From Bhargavaea cecembensis (GTDB lineage Bacteria; Bacillota; Bacilli; Bacillales_A; Planococcaceae), in assembly GCF_001619585.1 (NCBI RefSeq), contig NZ_LQNT01000011.1, positions 496,001 to 560,000 of the forward strand: DNA of 64,000 bases. Reading direction: 5' to 3'. Numbering within the stretch: the first letter of the stretch is position 1; every line of letters begins with the position of its first letter. Both the position numbers and the translations under genes were made by a program. A model generated the notes under the pieces. That model ran no database searches. It was given only the letters and a program-made list of their open reading frames with translations, and was not told the origin of the DNA. Positions 49,744 to 59,567 of this stretch are shown here, piece after piece.

Positions 49744-50965
49744 TTCCGTTTCCTCCCTTCAGCGCGTCGCGCACGGTCATGACGTCCTTGTCGCCGCGCC
49801 CGGACAGGCAGATGACGACAATTTGGTCCGGGGACATGCCGGATGCCAGCTCGACGGCATAATGTACGGCATGCGAGCTCTCCAGCGCGGGAAGGATGCC
49901 TTCCTTCCGGCTGAGCATCTTCAGCGCCTCGAGAGCCTGGTCGTCGGTGACCGACGAGTAGGTCACGCGCCCCGTATCGCGGAAGTGCGAATGCTCGGGG
50001 CCGGCACCCGGATAGTCGAGCCCCGCCGAGATGGAATGGGCCTCATTGATCTGGCCCGCTTCATCCTGAAGGAGGTACATGAAGGCGCCGTGAAGTGCGC
50101 CCGGGCGGCCGCCTGTGAGTGCTGCGGCATGTTTGCCGGTTTCAACGCCGCTTCCCGCTGCCTCAACACCGTAGAGGGCGACATCCGTGTCGTCCACGAA
50201 CGGATGGAACATGCCGATCGAGTTGCTGCCGCCGCCGACGCAGGCGACGACCGCATCCGGCAGGCGCCCTTCCTTTTCAAGGATCTGGCGGCGGGTCTCG
50301 ACGCCGATCACCCGCTGCAAGTCACGGACAATCTCAGGAAACGGGTGCGGACCGAGTGCGGAGCCGATGACATAATGCGTGTCGGAGACATTCGCGACCC
50401 AGTAGCGGAGCGCCTCATTGACCGCGTCTTTCAGCGTGCCCGAGCCCTGCTCGACCGAGACGACGGAAGCGCCCAGCAATTCCATCCGGAAGACGTTCAG
50501 TTCCTGCCGCCGGATATCCTCCTTGCCCATGAACACGATGCATTCCATATCGAGAAGCGCACAGGCGGTCGCGGTCGCAACACCATGTTGGCCTGCCCCG
50601 GTTTCCGCAATGATCTTCGTCTTACCCATCCGCTTGGCGAGAAGCGCCTGGCCGATCGCGTTGTTGATCTTGTGCGCGCCGGTATGGTTCAGGTCTTCAC
50701 GCTTCAGGTAGATTTTGGCGCCGCCCGCGGTTTCTGTCAGACGTTCTGCGAAGTAGAGCGGGTTTTCACGCCCGACATAGTCCTTCAGGTAATGGTCCAG
50801 TTGTGCCACAAACGCCGGGTCTTCTTTTGCTTCCCGGTATGCCGTCTCAAGCTCGAGGAGTGCCGGCATGAGCGTCTCGGGGACGAAGCGGCCCCCGTAT
50901 TCGCCAAAGCGGCCTGTTTCGTCGGGTGCTTGGTATGCTTTCTTCTCTGTTGTGTTCGCCATCAT
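49736..50965 (-). CDS. trpB: Tryptophan synthase beta subunit
   Basis: PLP enzyme joining indole and serine. The 409 residues carry the PLP-Lys in [20 protein letters not shown], then [20 protein letters not shown] and the phosphate-binding [10 protein letters not shown]. Two adjacent ATG codons (50965, 50962) overlap the trpF stop; either could be used. Confidence 0.95.
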   Translation of the reverse strand: MMANTTEKKAYQAPDETGRFGEYGGRFVPETLMPALLELETAYREAKEDPAFVAQLDHYLKDYVGRENPLYFAERLTETAGGAKIYLKREDLNHTGAHKINNAIGQALLAKRMGKTKIIAETGAGQHGVATATACALLDMECIVFMGKEDIRRQELNVFRMELLGASVVSVEQGSGTLKDAVNEALRYWVANVSDTHYVIGSALGPHPFPEIVRDLQRVIGVETRRQILEKEGRLPDAVVACVGGGSNSIGMFHPFVDDTDVALYGVEAAGSGVETGKHAAALTGGRPGALHGAFMYLLQDEAGQINEAHSISAGLDYPGAGPEHSHFRDTGRVTYSSVTDDQALEALKMLSRKEGILPALESSHAVHYAVELASGMSPDQIVVICLSGRGDKDVMTVRDALKGGNGNV

Positions 50966-51579
50966 GCTTCTCCCCTTTCCTTCACGGCTCGGATAAACCC
51001 GCGGATCAGCTCCGGGTCTTTCCGTTTTTCCCGTTCCACGCCGCTCGATACGTCAAGGGCATACGGGGTTGTCTGTCTGACCGCCTCAGCCGCATTGCCG
51101 GCGTTCAGCCCCCCTGCGATGATCGTCCGCTCCCGCGGGATGCCGGCATCGGCAAGAAGCGACCAGTCAAAAACGTTCCCGCTTCCGCCGCGGAAGTCCG
51201 TGCCCGGTGCATCAAACAGATAGTAATCCACGTCATATTCGGCAGCCCGGCGGACATCCTCTGCCGTCCGGACGGAAAATGCCTTGATCGACGGCAGGCC
51301 GATTTCCCGGATCTGCTCCGGTGTCTCGTCGCCGTGGAACTGTACATAGTCAAGCGGGACATTGCGGTAGACGGTGCGGAGCTCTTCCGCATCCGGATTC
51401 ACGAAGACGCCAACTTTCTTGACGTTTTCCGGTACCCGGGATGCCAGCTCGGCAGCCCATTTCATATCGATGCGCCTGCTGCTCGGGGCGAAGACGAAAC
51501 CGATGGCGTCCGCCCCCGCATCGACGGCGGCTTTGACATGCTCGGCTTCCATCAGTCCGCAGATTTTCACCTTCGTCAT
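50962..51579 (-). CDS. trpF: Phosphoribosylanthranilate isomerase
   Basis: A 205-residue TIM barrel: [20 protein letters not shown] (catalytic Cys), [34 protein letters not shown] and the late [15 protein letters not shown] with DVSSGVER. Four-base overlap with trpC. Confidence 0.95.
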   Translation of the reverse strand: MTKVKICGLMEAEHVKAAVDAGADAIGFVFAPSSRRIDMKWAAELASRVPENVKKVGVFVNPDAEELRTVYRNVPLDYVQFHGDETPEQIREIGLPSIKAFSVRTAEDVRRAAEYDVDYYLFDAPGTDFRGGSGNVFDWSLLADAGIPRERTIIAGGLNAGNAAEAVRQTTPYALDVSSGVEREKRKDPELIRGFIRAVKERGEA

Positions 51580-52364
51580 GGACGGAGCACTCCTTCCGCT
51601 TCGCGATAGGAGCGGATGGCCGCACCCGGGTCGCCGCTCCGCATGAGCGACTCACCGACGAGGATGGCGTCCGCGCCGTTTTCCCGGACGCTTGCGGCGT
51701 CCTCCGCCGACATGATCCCGCTTTCCGAAACAAGATACCGTCCCGGCTTTTTCCCGGCGCGGGCCGCAAGCCGCGCCGTGTTGCCGAGGTCGACCTTGAA
51801 TGTCTTCAGGTCCCGGTTATTGATGCCGATAAATGCCGGATCCAGCTCAAGCGCACGGTCCATCTCCTGTTCGTCATGCACTTCCACGAGAACATCGAGT
51901 CCTGCCGACATGGCATAGGCGTGCAGTTCACGGAGCCGCTCCTGAGGCAGCGCCGCCACGATCAGGAGGACGACGGAAGCACCTGCCTGCAGCGCCCGGT
52001 CAATCTGCAGCTCGTCGATAATGAAGTCTTTGCAGAGGATCGGAATCCGGACAGCTTCCGCCACAGCGGCCAGATCTTCATATGAACCCTTGAAAAATGC
52101 CTCTTCCGTCAGGACGGAAATGCAGGATGCACCTGCCTGTTCATAGCGCAGCGCCTGCTCCGCGGGATCCGCGTTTTCATTGATGATGCCTTTTGAAGGC
52201 GAAGCCCGTTTCACCTCGGCGATGACGCCAAGTCCGTCCCTTGCATCAAATGACTCCGACAGGCGCGGCCGCGTGTGCCGGATGGCCGGTGTCGCCGGGA
52301 TTTCAGCCCGCAGGGAGGGCAGCCGTTTTCGTTTTTCTTCCAGAATATCGTCCAGTATTGTCAT
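51576..52364 (-). CDS. trpC: Indole-3-glycerol phosphate synthase
   Basis: A 262-residue TIM barrel. Catalytic segments are IAEVKRASPSKGIINENADP, ISVLTEEAFFKGSYEDLAAV, ILCKDFIIDELQIDRALQAG, IGINNRDLKTFKVDL and LVSESGIMSAEDA. Four-base overlaps on both sides within the operon. Confidence 0.95.
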   Translation of the reverse strand: MTILDDILEEKRKRLPSLRAEIPATPAIRHTRPRLSESFDARDGLGVIAEVKRASPSKGIINENADPAEQALRYEQAGASCISVLTEEAFFKGSYEDLAAVAEAVRIPILCKDFIIDELQIDRALQAGASVVLLIVAALPQERLRELHAYAMSAGLDVLVEVHDEQEMDRALELDPAFIGINNRDLKTFKVDLGNTARLAARAGKKPGRYLVSESGIMSAEDAASVRENGADAILVGESLMRSGDPGAAIRSYREAEGVLRP

Positions 52365-53389
52365 GGCGTGACCGCCTCCTTTGTTTCTTTATGGAACCGG
52401 ATCACGGACTCCAGCTTTTCCATTGCTTTTCCGGACAGGATGATGTCTTTGGCGAGTTCGACGCCTTCCTTTGCTGTTTCGGCACGTCCTGCTGCAAACA
52501 GGCCGATACCCGCATTGAACGCGACGGCATCGAATTTCGGGCCCCGTGCACCGCCGAGGACCGAGCGGAGGATCTCCGCGTTTTCCCGGCCGTCGCCTCC
52601 CTTGAGGGCGGATAGCGGCGCGGACTCCAGGCCCACATCTTCGGCTTCAAGCGTGAACGGGATGAGGTCGCCGTTGTCCAGCAGAACGAAGTCATTCGGA
52701 CCCGCAAGAGAGGCCTCATCCATGCCGCCTGCTCCGCAGACCACAATCGCGCGCTTCCGGCCCTGCATCCGGAGAACCGATGCATAGTTCATCGTAAAAT
52801 CGTTCCGGCTGATGCCGGTGAACTGGGACGCCAGAGGGACCGGGTTCGTCAGCGGTCCTGTCAGGTTGAAGATCGTGCGCCGCCCGAGACGTGCCCGGAT
52901 TTGTCCGATCCGCTTCATTTTCGGGTGCAGCCGCGGTGCAAAGAGGAATGCGATGCCTTCCTCGCGCAGCTGCCTGGACGCTTCTTCCATATCCTGTTCA
53001 AGCCCGATTCCGAGTGCCTCCAGCACATCGGAGCTGCCCGATCGGCTGGAGATTTTCCGGTTGCCGTGCTTTGCGACCGGAACGCCTGCCGCGGCCAGGA
53101 CGAATGCCGATGTCGTACTGATGTTAAAGCTGTCCGAACCGTCGCCTCCCGTCCCGCAGTTGTCGGTATACGGGGCCTCCGGGACTTCCGGCACGATTGC
53201 CATGCCGCGTGTTACCTCGGCAAGCGCAGCCACCTCGTAGGTGGTCTCTCCCTTGTCGGCAAGCGCCGCGAGGAATTCGGCGACCTCTCCTTCCGGCGTA
53301 CGCTCATCAAACATGAACAGCGCGGCTTCAGTCATTTCCTCGTAGCTCAGATCGTTTCCGTTCCGTACTTTCTGTGTGAACTCTCTCAT
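52361..53389 (-). CDS. trpD: Anthranilate phosphoribosyltransferase
   Basis: Transfers phosphoribosyl from PRPP to anthranilate. The 342 residues contain the PRPP loop DNCGTGGDGSDSFNISTTSA, VAKHGNRKISSRSGSSDVLE and FNLTGPLTNPVPLASQFTGI. There is a 32-base gap to trpG upstream. Confidence 0.95.
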   Translation of the reverse strand: MREFTQKVRNGNDLSYEEMTEAALFMFDERTPEGEVAEFLAALADKGETTYEVAALAEVTRGMAIVPEVPEAPYTDNCGTGGDGSDSFNISTTSAFVLAAAGVPVAKHGNRKISSRSGSSDVLEALGIGLEQDMEEASRQLREEGIAFLFAPRLHPKMKRIGQIRARLGRRTIFNLTGPLTNPVPLASQFTGISRNDFTMNYASVLRMQGRKRAIVVCGAGGMDEASLAGPNDFVLLDNGDLIPFTLEAEDVGLESAPLSALKGGDGRENAEILRSVLGGARGPKFDAVAFNAGIGLFAAGRAETAKEGVELAKDIILSGKAMEKLESVIRFHKETKEAVTP

Positions 53390-53421
53390 CTCTGCTCCAC
53401 TCTCCTCTGCTCTCTATCGTG

Positions 53422-54042
53422 TCAAAGTCCGGGAATCCGCTGGGGTTCCGTTGCATTCTGTTTGTTAAAGGCCTTGGCCTCTTCCAGGAAGGCGGCAAGC
53501 AGCCGCTCCCCCTTTTCCGTTCCGACCGATTCCGGATGGAACATAAGCCCGTAGACCGGATGGCGGTCGTGCCGGATGGCCATGACCGTGTTGTCGTCCA
53601 TCGAGTAGGCGTCCGCATGGAGAACTTCCGGAAGCGTGCCCTCGTCAAGTGCCGCCGAGTGGCAGCACATCACGCGCAGCGGCTGGGGCAGATAAGCGAA
53701 CAGGCCGCCGCGCTTGTGGCGCACCATGGCCGGCTTGCCGTGCCGGATCTGCGGGCGTAGCCTTTCCTCTTCCCCGTAAGCGGCCGCGATGATCAGCTGG
53801 CCGAGAGAAACGCCGAGGATCGGAATCTCCGCCCCGAACTCCCGGACGATCTCGATCGATTCCGGCCATTCTTCCGGACTCCCCGGCCCGGAAGACAGGA
53901 TGATTGCGGAAGGGCCGAAGCGCTCGACTTTCGACAGTGTCGCCGCCTTCGCGTCCAAGATGCCGATATCCTCGCCGAGCACGGCGAGGGCGCCGGACAG
54001 GTTCTGGGTAAACGAGTCTTCATGATCGATCAGCAAAATCAT
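53422..54042 (-). CDS. trpG: Anthranilate synthase glutaminase subunit TrpG/PabA, catalytic Cys replaced by Ser
   Basis: A 206-residue class-I glutamine amidotransferase domain. MILLIDHEDSFTQNLSGALA and ILSSGPGSPEEWPESIEIV are normal, and the FHPESVGTEKG His/Glu end is kept. The nucleophile motif, however, normally GVCLGHQ, reads GVSLGQL here: Ser79 (codon TCT at 53808-53806) replaces Cys, and the following His is changed to Leu at the QL position. A glutaminase without this Cys should not release ammonia, so TrpE may use free ammonia, or another PabA may supply the subunit. Four-base overlap with trpE. Alternatives are a sequencing error or a structural-only role. Confidence 0.9.
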   Translation of the reverse strand: MILLIDHEDSFTQNLSGALAVLGEDIGILDAKAATLSKVERFGPSAIILSSGPGSPEEWPESIEIVREFGAEIPILGVSLGQLIIAAAYGEEERLRPQIRHGKPAMVRHKRGGLFAYLPQPLRVMCCHSAALDEGTLPEVLHADAYSMDDNTVMAIRHDRHPVYGLMFHPESVGTEKGERLLAAFLEEAKAFNKQNATEPQRIPGL

Positions 54043-55409
54043 TTGACCACCTCCGTGAGCGAACGGGCTTTGTTTGCCGTCTCCTTATATTCCAGTTCCG
54101 GCCTGGAATCATGGACGACTCCGGCGCCTGCGCGAACCGAAGCGATGCCGTCCTTGATGAAGAAGGTCCGGATGGCGAGCGCCATGTCCATATTGCCGTT
54201 AAAGCCGATGTAGCCGACCGAGCCTCCGTACAGGCCGCGGGGTGACGGCTCCAGCCGGTCGATGAGCGCCATCGCCCTGCCCTTCGGCGCACCGGTCACG
54301 GTGCCGGCCGGCAGGCATGCCCGGATGGCATCAAATGCATCCGCTCCCTCTTTCAGCTGTCCTTCCACTTCCGAGACGAGATGCATGACATGTTCATAGC
54401 GGACGACTTCCTGATAGGCGGTCACCTTGACCGTCCCCGGGACCGCGGCTTTTGCGATGTCATTGCGTCCGAGGTCGACGAGCATGTCGTGCTCGGCCAG
54501 TTCTTTCGGATCGGCAAGGAGTTCCGCCTCGAGCGCCCGGTCTTCTTCCCGGTTTTTCCCGCGCCGTCTGGTTCCCGCGATCGGGTTCATCGAGAGGATG
54601 CCCCCCTTCGCCTTCACGACACTTTCCGGGGAAGTCCCGACGATGACCGTCTCTTCAAGATCGATGATGTACATGTAAGGAGAAGGGTTGCGCCGGCGCA
54701 GCCGCCGGTACAGGCCGAACGGGCTGCCGGAAAACGGTGCGCTCAGTTCGCGGGACAGGACCACCTGGTACAGATCGCCCGCCGCAATGGCGCTGATTCC
54801 CTGCCGGACCGCTTCCTCGAAGGCCTCTTTCTCGGTGTCCGAAGTGAACTCGCCGAGCGCAAAGTTTTCCTTTTCCGGTTCGCCGCCGGAGAGAATCTGA
54901 GACTCGATCCGGTCAAGATCTGAGTCCGCCGGTCCGTCGCCGAGATCGGTCCGGACGATTGAGACCGTGCCTTCAAGATGGTCGAAGACGATGACCGTGC
55001 TGTAGACGTTCAGCAGTACATCCGGTCCATTGCCGCCATTTACCTTATGCTCACCCGCTCCGTATCCGATCGCCCCGACGGCGCCTCCTGCAAACGGAAA
55101 GGCTTCCGGCGATGCGACCCTCGGCAGCAGCCGCTGCAGCAGTCCCAGCGGCTCGCCCTCGTGCCGGAATACTCTCCCCGTCCTGCAGTCCCTCTCTTCT
55201 AGGATCTGGCCTTCGGCGCGGTACGTCTTCACCGGATCCTGCCCGATGTAGGAATAGCGTCCCGGTCCATCGTGCGCGCCGGAACTTTCCAGCATGAACT
55301 TCCTGCGTCCCTTCAACTTGCCGAATACGGCCACCGGCGTCAGCGCATCCGCCGCGATTCTCCTGACGGCCACCCGTCCGGACTCTGTCTGTTCTCTGAC
55401 TGTGCTCAT
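54039..55409 (-). CDS. trpE: Anthranilate synthase component I
   Basis: Makes anthranilate from chorismate. The 456 residues have the N-terminal feedback-site MLESSGAHDGPGRYSYIG, then SPFGLYRRLRRRNPSPYMYI, VGTSPESVVKAKGGILSMNP followed by IAGTRRRGKN, VDLGRNDIAKAAVPGTVKV and the late GTVTGAPKGRAMALIDRLEP. It follows a T-box leader, with AGGGAGC upstream of ATG 55409. First gene of trpEGDCFBA. Confidence 0.95.
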   Translation of the reverse strand: MSTVREQTESGRVAVRRIAADALTPVAVFGKLKGRRKFMLESSGAHDGPGRYSYIGQDPVKTYRAEGQILEERDCRTGRVFRHEGEPLGLLQRLLPRVASPEAFPFAGGAVGAIGYGAGEHKVNGGNGPDVLLNVYSTVIVFDHLEGTVSIVRTDLGDGPADSDLDRIESQILSGGEPEKENFALGEFTSDTEKEAFEEAVRQGISAIAAGDLYQVVLSRELSAPFSGSPFGLYRRLRRRNPSPYMYIIDLEETVIVGTSPESVVKAKGGILSMNPIAGTRRRGKNREEDRALEAELLADPKELAEHDMLVDLGRNDIAKAAVPGTVKVTAYQEVVRYEHVMHLVSEVEGQLKEGADAFDAIRACLPAGTVTGAPKGRAMALIDRLEPSPRGLYGGSVGYIGFNGNMDMALAIRTFFIKDGIASVRAGAGVVHDSRPELEYKETANKARSLTEVVK

Positions 55410-55439
55410 CTCTGCTCAGCTCCCTTATCATTGGAAATC

Positions 55440-55770
55440 AAAAAAGTCCCCCGCAACAGGCACAGCAGTCCTGTTGCGGAGGACGGAAAAAATCCGCGTT
55501 GCCACCTCCGGTTGGGGCATATATCGCCCCCTCTCGGTCATGCCGCAGGTCGCGGCATGCTCCCTTAACGCGGGAAGGTCGTCCGCCGGGCCCGGGCCGC
55601 GGCGGCTCTCGTAAGTCCATTCACATGCGGGGCGCTCCGGCTTCCACCTGCCGCCGGCTCTCTTGGCCGCCTGGCGCATGCTACTTCTCTTACTCTGCAA
55701 TTTCTCTGCTATGCTGTGCTCTACTCTGCTCTTTGATCCAAGGGCGATGCCGCTCCCGGCACCTCCTGCC
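55440..55770 (-). promoter_or_regulatory. T-box riboswitch (tryptophan) of the trp operon
   Basis: The ~330-base leader before trpE holds the T-box sequence AGGTGGCAACGCGGA (55507-55493). It is followed by a terminator, GTCCTCCGCAACAGG pairing with CCTGTTGCGGGGGAC and six Ts (55484-55437). Upstream in the leader a TGG codon (55619-55617, in GAATGGAC) is the likely specifier read by tRNA(Trp). Uncharged tRNA binding would favour the antiterminator. A frame crossing this leader (55428-55700) is not a gene. Confidence 0.85.
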
Positions 55771-55856
55771 CCTCACGGACTAAAAAGTTAACACTCATCT
55801 TACATTGTTTAGAAAATACCGTCAAGTCTGTTTTTCAGATTTTCTTAGTCTGCCAG

Positions 55857-57344
55857 TCATTCCTGTTCCGCGATGGTCTCCGCGATCTCATCCTGGATCG
55901 GCGTGACAGAGCCCGCGAGATAGTTGTTGAACAGAATGGAGAAAATGTATTCTTCGCCGTTTTCAGCGGTCACGTAGCCGGACAGTGTCGAGACACCGGT
56001 GAGCGAGCCGGTCTTGGCCTGTACGTTTTCCGAGGCTGCCCCCTCTTTCATGCGGTTGCGGAGCGTGCCGCCGGTCATCCGGTCCTGATGGCCCGCGACA
56101 GGAAGCGAGTTGAGGAAGACCGGGAACCATGGCTCGGCCTGGACCTTGTAAAGAAGGACGGACAGCTGCTCCGCAGTGACCAGGTTCTTATGCGACATCC
56201 CTGAACCGTCCCGCAGGCGCATGCCGGCCGTGTTAAGGCCGTATTCCGCAAGCACGTCTTCCATCACCCCGAGCCCGGCATCCCATGAGCCTTCCCCTGC
56301 AACCGCGCGTCCGATCTCCTTTACAAGCACTTCCGCATGGCCGTTATTGCTGAGCTTCATGAATGGAATATAGAGTTCGCGGAGCGGCATGGACTCCTTC
56401 GATGCAAGGGCGTCTGCGCCTTCAGGGGCAACGCCTTCGGAAAGCTTTCCGGAAACCGTGATGCCCTCCTGTTTCAGTGCCTGCCGGAACAGATCAAGCG
56501 CGTACATCGTCGGATCCTCGACAGCTGTCCAGGAACGAGATGGGGTTGCGCCGACCGGTATTGTTCCCGTGATCACAATGTTATTCGTGCCGTGCTCGCG
56601 GGTGATGGAAATCGATTTTTTACCGTCTTTGGAAACGGTCTTTGCACGATTTTCGATCGTCACCGATTCCGTAAACGGATCGAGCGTCACTTCCGCCGCG
56701 GCACCCGCTTCCTTGGCCGGATTGACGTTTACGATCACGGTGCCCGCATCATAGTCGGTGTTCGGCGAAGCGGTCAGTGCCGACACACCCGCCCCGGTAT
56801 AGTTGTGTTCATCGGACCAGTTCAGGTCCTCCGAAAGCAGCACGTCATCATACCAGCTGTCATCCGCGATGAGGTTGCCATGGACTTTTTTGAGCCCCTT
56901 CGCCTTTACGTCCTTTGCGAATTGGGCAAAGTCTTCCTTGAGCAGTGTCGGGTCGCCCTTGCCGCGAAGATACAGGTCACCCTGCAGCACACCGCCTGGA
57001 GTCAGCTTGCCCGTGTGCAGGACATCCGTTTTGAACCGGTGGTCCGGTCCGAGCACTTCAAGTGCAGCGACTCCGGTCAGGATCTTCATGTTTGAGGCGG
57101 GGTGAAGCAACAGATCATCGGTGTGTTCGTAAACGGTGTCCCCTGTCGAGGCGTTTGTGACATTCACCCCGATTGTGGCGCCGTCCAGCCTCGAATCGTT
57201 GAGGATTTCGTTTAGTGCGTTGCCGAGCGCGGCGTCTTCATCAGTCGCGACAGCGGGCTGCAGGCCGGGTGCGGCACCTGCGGGTACGAGAAGAAGTGCG
57301 GATAGCGTCATAGCGGTTAGCCATTTTTTCTTCGTGGCAGGCAT
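55857..57344 (-). CDS. dacC: PBP4-type D-alanyl-D-alanine carboxypeptidase/endopeptidase (S13)
   Basis: A secreted low-molecular-weight class C penicillin-binding protein, 495 residues: signal peptide (WLTAMTLSALLLVPAGAAPG), the SxxK motif in LHPASNMKILTG (Ser84, Lys87), a long insert domain (~100-270) typical of S13, the SxN motif in FMKLSNNGHAEVLV and KTG in VQAKTGSLTGVSTLSGYV. It trims or cleaves D-Ala cross-links in the wall. Monocistronic. Confidence 0.9.
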   Translation of the reverse strand: MPATKKKWLTAMTLSALLLVPAGAAPGLQPAVATDEDAALGNALNEILNDSRLDGATIGVNVTNASTGDTVYEHTDDLLLHPASNMKILTGVAALEVLGPDHRFKTDVLHTGKLTPGGVLQGDLYLRGKGDPTLLKEDFAQFAKDVKAKGLKKVHGNLIADDSWYDDVLLSEDLNWSDEHNYTGAGVSALTASPNTDYDAGTVIVNVNPAKEAGAAAEVTLDPFTESVTIENRAKTVSKDGKKSISITREHGTNNIVITGTIPVGATPSRSWTAVEDPTMYALDLFRQALKQEGITVSGKLSEGVAPEGADALASKESMPLRELYIPFMKLSNNGHAEVLVKEIGRAVAGEGSWDAGLGVMEDVLAEYGLNTAGMRLRDGSGMSHKNLVTAEQLSVLLYKVQAEPWFPVFLNSLPVAGHQDRMTGGTLRNRMKEGAASENVQAKTGSLTGVSTLSGYVTAENGEEYIFSILFNNYLAGSVTPIQDEIAETIAEQE

Positions 57345-57513
57345 GGGACTCCCCCTTAAGAATGAGTTTGGACCAGTTTATCAATAAAATTCTGAATTCT
57401 CTATCTTATGATTGGCTTATTTTGTTCTTGCATGAGCGGTAGAAAAGTCCCGGACGCAGACTAAGCCCCGGACGGATGGGTATAGTGAAAACAGAGCAAG
57501 GAGGCGATGGATC

Positions 57514-58872
57514 ATGGCGGCAGAAATCAATACCGAACGGTTGACAATCGCTCTCGTCCGTCAGCTGAAGGCAGGAGACAAGAATGGCTTTTTAAAGCTA
57601 TTCCTGGATCTGCGTCCGTATGACCAGGCCGTGCAGTACACGGAAATCCCGAAAAAGCTCCATCCGGTGATCCTGGAATGGCTCGACCTTCCGGCCATTA
57701 CAGAAATGCTGCCGTACCTGGAACCGGAGGATCAGATGGAGTTCATCCGGTCACTCGGGCCCGACAAGGCCATCCCCGTGCTCGACATGATGCAGAACGA
57801 CGACCTTGCCGCGATGCTGACGGACCTTTCGCAGGAGGAAATCGACCGGCTCACCGGCCAGATGCTCAAAGAAGAGGCGGAGAGCGTCCGCAAAATCCTC
57901 GATTATCCGGTGGAGACCGCCGGCCGCATCATGACGAACCGCTTCGTCTGGGTGCACGAGGACTATACGGTCGGGCAGACGGTCGAAAAGCTGAAAAACT
58001 ACAGCGACTATGCCGAATACCTGAACTATACATACGTCATCAACAGCGACAAGCAGCTGATCGGCGTTCTGTCGTACCGCCAGCTGCTGCTGACCGATGC
58101 GGACACACCGGTCCGGGACATCATGTACCGCCGTGTCATCTCGGCGAACGCACGGACCGACCAGGAAGTCGTGGCCAAGCAATTTGCACGCTATGATTTT
58201 GTAGCCATCCCCGTCACGGATGATGACAATGTCCTCGTCGGTATTATCACCGTTGACGACGTGATCGATGTCATCGTGCAGGAAGCGGATGAGGACATCG
58301 AAATGCTCATGGCGAGCGGGAAGCAGATCGACTTCCGCACAAAGCCGGTGACGGCCGCTATGCGTCGCCTGCCGTGGCTGATTCTTCTTCTCTTTATCGG
58401 CCTTGTGTCCGGGAGCATCATCAGCGGATTTGAGGATACACTCAATCAGGTGGTCGCCCTCGCGTTCTTTATGCCGCTGATCGCCGGCATGACCGGAAAC
58501 ACCGGCACTCAGTCCCTGTCGCTCGTCGTCCGGGGGCTCGCGACGGAGGACCTGGACCTGAAAACGGCCATCCGGGTCGTGATCCGGGAACTTTTCGTCG
58601 GCATCCTGATCGGCATCATCTGCGGTGTCCTCATTTCGGTCATCGCCTTTATCTGGCAGGGCAGCTTTGTACTCGGCATCGTGGTCGGCGCATCACTCGT
58701 CATTACGCTCATCATCGGGACACTTGCGGGCACGATCATCCCGCTCGTCCTCAGCCGGTTCAAGTTCGACCCGGCCGTGGCAAGCGGCCCCCTCATCACA
58801 ACCGTGAACGACATCCTCTCGCTCCTGATCTATTTCGGGATCGCGACGATGTTCCTGAATCACCTGACATGA
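57514..58872 (+). CDS. mgtE: Magnesium transporter MgtE
   Basis: The 452 residues have an N-domain superhelix (~1-130, with YLEPEDQMEFIRSLGPDKAI), two CBS domains (~140-260: MTNRFVWVHEDYTVGQTVEK; VAIPVTDDDNVLVGIITVDD) and a five-helix membrane domain with the pore signature LIAGMTGNTGTQSLSLVVRG. Homodimeric Mg2+ channel gated by cytosolic Mg2+. SD AAGGAGGCG. No M-box riboswitch is seen in the ~150-base leader. Confidence 0.95.
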   Translation: MAAEINTERLTIALVRQLKAGDKNGFLKLFLDLRPYDQAVQYTEIPKKLHPVILEWLDLPAITEMLPYLEPEDQMEFIRSLGPDKAIPVLDMMQNDDLAAMLTDLSQEEIDRLTGQMLKEEAESVRKILDYPVETAGRIMTNRFVWVHEDYTVGQTVEKLKNYSDYAEYLNYTYVINSDKQLIGVLSYRQLLLTDADTPVRDIMYRRVISANARTDQEVVAKQFARYDFVAIPVTDDDNVLVGIITVDDVIDVIVQEADEDIEMLMASGKQIDFRTKPVTAAMRRLPWLILLLFIGLVSGSIISGFEDTLNQVVALAFFMPLIAGMTGNTGTQSLSLVVRGLATEDLDLKTAIRVVIRELFVGILIGIICGVLISVIAFIWQGSFVLGIVVGASLVITLIIGTLAGTIIPLVLSRFKFDPAVASGPLITTVNDILSLLIYFGIATMFLNHLT

Positions 58873-58877
58873 ACGCG

Positions 58878-58920
58878 AAAAAACCGCCGACAGCTTCCGA
58901 GAATGCTGCCAGCGGTTTTT
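58878..58920 (+). terminator. Terminator of mgtE
   Basis: AAAACCGC...CAGC pairs with GCTG...GCGGTTTT, followed by Ts. Confidence 0.85.
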
Positions 58921-58956
58921 GGACGGCACACTTATCATCAACGGGAGTTCATGAAC

Positions 58957-58997
58957 AAAAGCAGCTGGCAGTCACTCTTTCGAGTGCTGTCAGCTGC
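58957..58997 (-). terminator. Terminator overlapping the stop of the Gln-rich gene
   Basis: On the minus strand GCAGCTGACAGCACTC pairs with GAGTGACTGCCAGCTGC around GAAA, followed by TTTT. The gene's TGA stop lies inside the stem. Confidence 0.85.
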
Positions 58998-59472
58998 TTT
59001 CATCCTGGCCAATCTTTGCGATCAGCTGTTCAATCATTCCATTGAGCCGTTCAATATCCGGACACTGTTGCTGATTCAGTTTCTCGGTTAACCTATCAAT
59101 CTGCTTTTGAATCTGATCCATCTGCTGCTGCCTTTGCTGGTCCTGCTGGTCATTCAGCTGCTTTTTCAGATCATCGATTTGTTGCTGGAACTGCTGATTC
59201 TGCTGGTCCTGCTGCATCGAACTGATGCGGTCTTCCTCTATTGCAATAGCGGCGCCGATCGCTCCAATCGTATCACCGATCGCTGCAAGGATTCCGCCAA
59301 ATAGTCCGATTGCAGCTCCCCGGCTGACCGGTTGGCCACATTGTGAATTGGCGCCTTGACCGGCCTGGTTTTGCTGACTTGGCGGATATTGAAGTCCTCC
59401 GCCAGCCTGTTTTTGCTGGCTTGGCGGGTACTGAAGGCCTCCACCGTTCTGATAGGGAGGTCCCTGCCACAT
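58990..59472 (-). CDS. Gln-rich coiled-coil protein with N-terminal repeats and a hydrophobic helix (160 aa)
   Basis: ATG 59472 is chosen, with GGGGAG six bases upstream. Residues ~10-40 hold two copies of GGGLQYPPSQQ(K/N)QAG. A Gly/Ala/Ile-rich segment follows (AAIGLFGGILAAIGDTIGAI, then GAAIAI). The rest is a Gln/Asp-rich coiled coil (QNQQFQQQIDDLKKQLNDQQ, then QRQQQMDQIQKQIDRLTEKL). The plan resembles spore-coat or surface-associated low-complexity proteins, but no family is recognised. Two Cys flank the helix and coil. Confidence 0.7.
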   Translation of the reverse strand: MWQGPPYQNGGGLQYPPSQQKQAGGGLQYPPSQQNQAGQGANSQCGQPVSRGAAIGLFGGILAAIGDTIGAIGAAIAIEEDRISSMQQDQQNQQFQQQIDDLKKQLNDQQDQQRQQQMDQIQKQIDRLTEKLNQQQCPDIERLNGMIEQLIAKIGQDESS

Positions 59473-59567
59473 GCCCATCTCCCCACGGCTCCCCCCTCTT
59501 TATGAGTCCGCTTCTCCATTATCATATGAACCGGGTGTCCAAAGTGGTCCATTCCGGATATCAGTCT

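Noticed and set aside
49448-51223. 591-residue open frame on the plus strand
   Set aside because: Antisense to trpA, trpB and part of trpF, which are unambiguous.
55428-55700. 90-residue frame upstream of trpE
   Set aside because: Runs through the T-box and its terminator; explained by RNA structure.
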